Shown here: one piece after another, positions 60,028 to 64,000 of the stretch
How positions within the stretch are numbered: the stretch's first letter is position 1
Layout of the letters: the number at the start of each line of letters is the position of its first letter
Made by a program: the position numbers and the translations under genes
Notes under the pieces: generated by a model
The model's input: the letters and a program-made list of their open reading frames with translations, nothing else
Told to the model about the DNA's origin: nothing
Databases searched by the model: none
NCBI GenBank assembly: GCA_014377015.1
Contig: JACMQL010000047.1
Location: forward strand, 1 to 64,000
Length of the DNA stretch: 64,000 nt
From: Actinomycetota bacterium
GTDB lineage: Bacteria; Actinomycetota; Actinomycetes; Nanopelagicales; Nanopelagicaceae
Direction of reading: 5' to 3'

Positions 60028-61176
60028 GTGAGTGAATTTAGGGCCAAGAAATCAGTTGCACTTTCTGGAGTAGTGGCAGGCAACACGTCCCTTTGCTCGG
60101 TTGGTCGAAGCGGGAACGATCTTCATTATCGAGGTTATGACATTAAGGACCTTGCTGAAGAGTGCGAATTCGAAGAAGTTGCGTACTTACTGATTCACGG
60201 AAAGTTGCCCACCTTCGCAGAACTGCAGTCCTACAAGAACAAACTTGGGTCAATGCGAGGAATACCTGATGAGGTGAAGGTTGTACTCGAAGCGCTTCCA
60301 AAAGATGCAAACCCAATGGATGTCCTGCGAACTGCGATATCCGCCTTAGGTTGCATACAACAGGAGCCACTTGCCCATCGACCAGAGGACGCGCAAGAGA
60401 TTGCAGATCGTCTCTTAGCCTCGAGTGCTTCCATGCTCATGTATTGGTATCACTTCAGTTTGTTCGGCACTCGGATTTCGGTAGAAACTGATGAAGAATC
60501 TATAGGTGGACATTTTCTCCACTTATTGCACGGAGAAAGACCGCCTGCTTCCTGGGTGAAAGCTATGCACGTGGCACTAATTCTGTATGCAGAGCATGAG
60601 TTCAATGCTTCGACGTTCACATGTCGCGTTATCGCAGGCACGGGATCAGATTTCTATTCAGCCATTACAGGGGGGATTGGCGCACTTCGCGGTCCAAAGC
60701 ACGGCGGAGCCAATGAAGTCGCCCTCGAAATTCAAGAACGATACGCAAACTCAGAAGTTGCCGCAGTTGACATCTATGATCGAATCACACGCAAAGAGGT
60801 AATCATAGGATTCGGTCATCCCGTATATACGGTCTCCGATCCGCGAAATGACATTATCAAGGGAGTTGCGCTCAATTTGTCGGTGGAATCCGAGTCAGTG
60901 CAACTATTCGATATTGCCGACAGAATTGCCGAAGTAATGTGGGATGCGAAGAAGATGTTTCCTAACTTGGACTGGTTTTCAGCGGTTGCCCTCAATGTAA
61001 TGAAAATACCAACCACATTCTTCACCCCCATTTTTGTGATGGCACGTCTTTCAGGTTGGTCTGCTCACATTATTGAGCAACGCATCGATAACAAGATCAT
61101 TCGGCCCAGCGCCAACTACGAAGGTCCAGAGAATCTGACGTTTGTTTCTATTCTCGATCGAGAGGCGACTTCCTGA
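60028..61176 (+). CDS. prpC: 2-methylcitrate synthase / citrate synthase
   Basis: 382 aa; [70 protein letters not shown]. Confidence 0.93.
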   Translation: MSEFRAKKSVALSGVVAGNTSLCSVGRSGNDLHYRGYDIKDLAEECEFEEVAYLLIHGKLPTFAELQSYKNKLGSMRGIPDEVKVVLEALPKDANPMDVLRTAISALGCIQQEPLAHRPEDAQEIADRLLASSASMLMYWYHFSLFGTRISVETDEESIGGHFLHLLHGERPPASWVKAMHVALILYAEHEFNASTFTCRVIAGTGSDFYSAITGGIGALRGPKHGGANEVALEIQERYANSEVAAVDIYDRITRKEVIIGFGHPVYTVSDPRNDIIKGVALNLSVESESVQLFDIADRIAEVMWDAKKMFPNLDWFSAVALNVMKIPTTFFTPIFVMARLSGWSAHIIEQRIDNKIIRPSANYEGPENLTFVSILDREATS

Positions 61177-62633
61177 TGTCAATTCAAGTAGATCGAGTAC
61201 CTCAAGATTTTGATCAAGTGATGATTGACATTGTTGATTACGTTGAGAATTATAAAATTATCTCGGATGTTGCTTACGAGACTGCTTGGAATTGCTTGCT
61301 TGATACCATCGGATGCGGGCTGGAAGCTCTGGAATACGCGGCGTGCACCAAATTACTCGGACCTGTCGTGCCTGGCACCTCCGTTCCGCATGGGACACGG
61401 GTTCCCGGCACCAGTTACGTCTTGGACCCCGTTCAAGGGGCATTCAATATTGGTGCCACGATTCGCTGGCTCGATTTTAATGACACGTGGTTAGCTGCTG
61501 AATGGGGACACCCTTCTGACAACCTTGGCGCAATTCTGGCAGTAGCCGATTGGCTCTCCCAAAATGCGATCGCGGAAGGGAGGCAACCCCTGACGATGCG
61601 TGATGTTTTGACGGCCATGATTAAGGCGCATGAAATACAAGGTTGCATCGCACTTGAAAATTCGTTCAATCGTGTTGGGTTGGACCACGTGGTGCTGGTA
61701 AAAGTAGCCTCAGTAGCTGTCGTTTCACAGATGCTTGGACTCACTAGAGAACAGTCGCTTAATGCTTTATCTCTCGCGTGGGTTGATGGTCAAGCCTTGC
61801 GAACGTATCGTCATTTCCCCAATGCTGGATCTCGGAAATCATGGGCAGCAGGTGATGCAACCTCCCGTGGCGTGCGCCTCGCACTCATGGCCAAAGCCGG
61901 TGAGATGGGTTATCCCTCAGCGCTAACTGCCAAAACGTGGGGATTTTACGATGTGCTCTTTAAGGGCCAGCCATTCACTTTCCAACGTTCATACGGATCC
62001 TACGTTATGGAAAATATCCTCTTCAAGATTTCTTTCCCTGCTGAGTTTCATTCGCAGACTGCTGTCGAGGCGGCCATGACATTACGAGATCAGATGGTCT
62101 CCTTAGGAAAAACCGATGCTGATATTGCGTCCATAGTTATCCGAACGCACGAAGCCTGCATTCGGATAATAGATAAACACGGCCCCTTGAATAATCCGGC
62201 GGATCGCGACCATTGCATCCAATACATGGTTGCAGTCCCGCTAATCTTTGGACGTTTGATTGCTTCGGACTACGAAGATGCAATCGCATCAGACCGAAGA
62301 ATTGATGCTTTGCGTGAGAAAATTTCCTGCGTAGAGGATCCTCAATACACACTTGACTATCACGATCCGTCTAAGCGAAGTATTCCGAATGCGTTATCAA
62401 TTGTTTTCACAGATGGCTCTTGTCTTGCGGAAGTTGCGGTTGAATACCCAATTGGGCATGCTAATCGTCGCGTTGAAGGTATTCCGCTCTTGATTGAAAA
62501 ATTCAAGAAGAACCTCAGTCGTCAGTTTTCTACTCAACGGCAAAACGAAATTTTGTCTATAACTTCGGATCGTAATGAATTTGAGGCAACCAGTGTGAAC
62601 GATTTTATGGAACTCTTTGTCAAGGAAAGTTAA
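61176..62633 (+). CDS. prpD: 2-methylcitrate dehydratase (MmgE/PrpD)
   Basis: 485 aa; DTIGCGLEALEYAACTKLLGPVVPGT; IRWLDFNDTWLAAEWGHPSDNLGAILAVADW. Confidence 0.94.
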   Translation: MSIQVDRVPQDFDQVMIDIVDYVENYKIISDVAYETAWNCLLDTIGCGLEALEYAACTKLLGPVVPGTSVPHGTRVPGTSYVLDPVQGAFNIGATIRWLDFNDTWLAAEWGHPSDNLGAILAVADWLSQNAIAEGRQPLTMRDVLTAMIKAHEIQGCIALENSFNRVGLDHVVLVKVASVAVVSQMLGLTREQSLNALSLAWVDGQALRTYRHFPNAGSRKSWAAGDATSRGVRLALMAKAGEMGYPSALTAKTWGFYDVLFKGQPFTFQRSYGSYVMENILFKISFPAEFHSQTAVEAAMTLRDQMVSLGKTDADIASIVIRTHEACIRIIDKHGPLNNPADRDHCIQYMVAVPLIFGRLIASDYEDAIASDRRIDALREKISCVEDPQYTLDYHDPSKRSIPNALSIVFTDGSCLAEVAVEYPIGHANRRVEGIPLLIEKFKKNLSRQFSTQRQNEILSITSDRNEFEATSVNDFMELFVKES

Positions 62634-62653
62634 TCCCAAAAAATGAAAAGGAA

Positions 62654-64000
62654 TTAATCTTTGACCCGTTCGAGTGCGCGAAGGGCTGCCTGAACGGCTT
62701 GTTGTTCGGAATCGGGATGCCAGAGAGCTGGTTGGCAGTACACCTGCGGCAACAAGTCCGGTAAAGCGTAAGTATTCGGCCACTTCCAACCGCCTTCAGG
62801 GAAGTCTTCTTTTCGTGGCAAATACATAATTGTTCCGTTGGTGTACCCCAGAACAAAAGTATTCTCCCAAGGGGAATTGGCTTTTATCTGTTCTCCAGTT
62901 TGATAAAAGGCCTCAACGCCTAGCCCCACCAAAACGATGTCGCCGATGCGCAGGGCCTGCGCCATGAAATCACAGGTTGGGTCCTTCTCCTTCGTCCGCT
63001 CCAACACGCTGAGAGTCCATGCATGGATAGTCCGCGCAGCACGAATCTCCCAACTAAGGGCACCCCGATCCTCTCGGTCCTTAATTTCGATACGCCATTT
63101 TTCAACTTCTGCGGAAATAACTTCTTTAGAAGGCAAGGGGGAAAAGCGGAAGGGGACGACTTCTTCGCTGCCTTTTAAAGTGATATCCAGATGGTCAGTA
63201 ACTAGGGTCCAAGGCTTGAAAAGAATATTTGGCACCCCATTGAGTGTGACTCTTTCATTTTGACGACGATGCGTGTTCAACCCAAGAGCGACTTTTACAA
63301 CTTCCGCGCCAAGGGCCGTACCGACCTGGTAGACAGATTCCGTGCAATCTTTCTCGTACCCGATCCCAACTTTAGGATTGATGTTGCCTCCGCACCCTTG
63401 GAGAAACAGGGCAACGCCGCCAATTTTCTCTTCAATTATGCGCTTGGCTGGCCCGGGAAAATCCGCCGAGAGTGTCGGCGAAGCTGCGCCATTGACTACC
63501 GGATGGCAGGAGTATCGAAATAGCGTGGCAATCGCCTTTCCAGATAAGTCATCGACTCGGATGACCCCTACGCTGCTATCTACTTCATGGCCCGGGACTT
63601 CTCCGAGAATGTCCTGACTGCCGTTCCATTCACGACGATACACATTAAGGTCAGCATCGCCCCATGCACTTGCGATGCGGGCATCTTGAATTGAGTCGTG
63701 AGCAGTCCGCGTACATTGCGCGATCTTCTCCAATAGAAAATCGTAATATTTCTTTTGTGCCTCGTAGTCTTCCGCCATAACTGCATTGCCATTATTGCGC
63801 GGAAGGGTTGGAGAACTGTGATTATGGCTGTAATTAAAAAGTACATGTGCTCGAGGTATGTTAAGAATTCCGGCAACCAATTCTCGTATTTCCGTTGCTT
63901 CTTCAGGAACAGCATTTCCGATATCACATGCTATGACGGCGACGCATTCGCCTTTTGATCGCAATACAAGCACACCTAATTCCATATCATCGTCAATCGC
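62654..64000 (-). CDS. Neutral/alkaline ceramidase-like (non-lysosomal ceramidase superfamily) protein, partial at window edge
   Basis: NYSHNHSSPTLPRN, FRYSCHPVVNGAASPTLSADFPGPAKRIIEEKIGGVALFLQGCGGNINPK; frame still open at 64000. Confidence 0.75.
   Translation of the reverse strand, partial: AIDDDMELGVLVLRSKGECVAVIACDIGNAVPEEATEIRELVAGILNIPRAHVLFNYSHNHSSPTLPRNNGNAVMAEDYEAQKKYYDFLLEKIAQCTRTAHDSIQDARIASAWGDADLNVYRREWNGSQDILGEVPGHEVDSSVGVIRVDDLSGKAIATLFRYSCHPVVNGAASPTLSADFPGPAKRIIEEKIGGVALFLQGCGGNINPKVGIGYEKDCTESVYQVGTALGAEVVKVALGLNTHRRQNERVTLNGVPNILFKPWTLVTDHLDITLKGSEEVVPFRFSPLPSKEVISAEVEKWRIEIKDREDRGALSWEIRAARTIHAWTLSVLERTKEKDPTCDFMAQALRIGDIVLVGLGVEAFYQTGEQIKANSPWENTFVLGYTNGTIMYLPRKEDFPEGGWKWPNTYALPDLLPQVYCQPALWHPDSEQQAVQAALRALERVKD

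Overview
Chromosomal window from a moderate-GC actinobacterium. Placement is inferred from the recO-uppS-fur-glyS-dusB-dgt-dnaG-tRNA-Asn gene order and from pervasive leaderless promoters. I see no prophage, transposon, CRISPR array or rRNA. The left half (about 1-30 kb) is mostly housekeeping: MFS exporter (partial), panB, nadE, cysK-cysE, glnA, an NnrS-like membrane protein, a second cysteine synthase, leuA, recO, uppS, a ZIP transporter plus Fur/Zur regulator, glyS, dusB, dgt, dnaG, tRNA-Asn(GTT), a DoxX-Rieske fusion, an HtrA-like protease, glpK, glpD and a GH25 muramidase. The right half (about 31-64 kb) is accessory catabolism: a sugar-acid cluster (FAH-family, 2-hydroxyacid dehydrogenase, IlvD/Edd dehydratase, SMP-30 lactonase), a secreted pullulanase, a fused FAD/Fe-S 2-hydroxyacid dehydrogenase, an enolase-superfamily dehydratase, an IclR regulator, a dipeptide-type ABC transporter, and a long co-directional run (SDRs, DUF4432, DapA-like aldolase, DUF1684, M20, Gfo/Idh, class V aminotransferase, prpBCD). 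The best non-gene signals are: (1) an unannotated 25-aa leader peptide (ending ...TRRRVIDFGRACTSAC) upstream of cysK, with a -10 box placed for leaderless initiation; (2) a leuA attenuator with a leaderless Leu-rich leader peptide (MILRSLLLRCRGGVL) and mutually exclusive hairpins; (3) matching inverted-repeat operators (TTGCCGAAC-N3-GTTCGGCAA) before the iclR gene and before the adjacent ABC operon; (4) three paralogs of an unrecognised single-TM extracytoplasmic family; (5) a stand-alone protein resembling the DnaX C-terminal segment. All calls are by reading; no database search was run.
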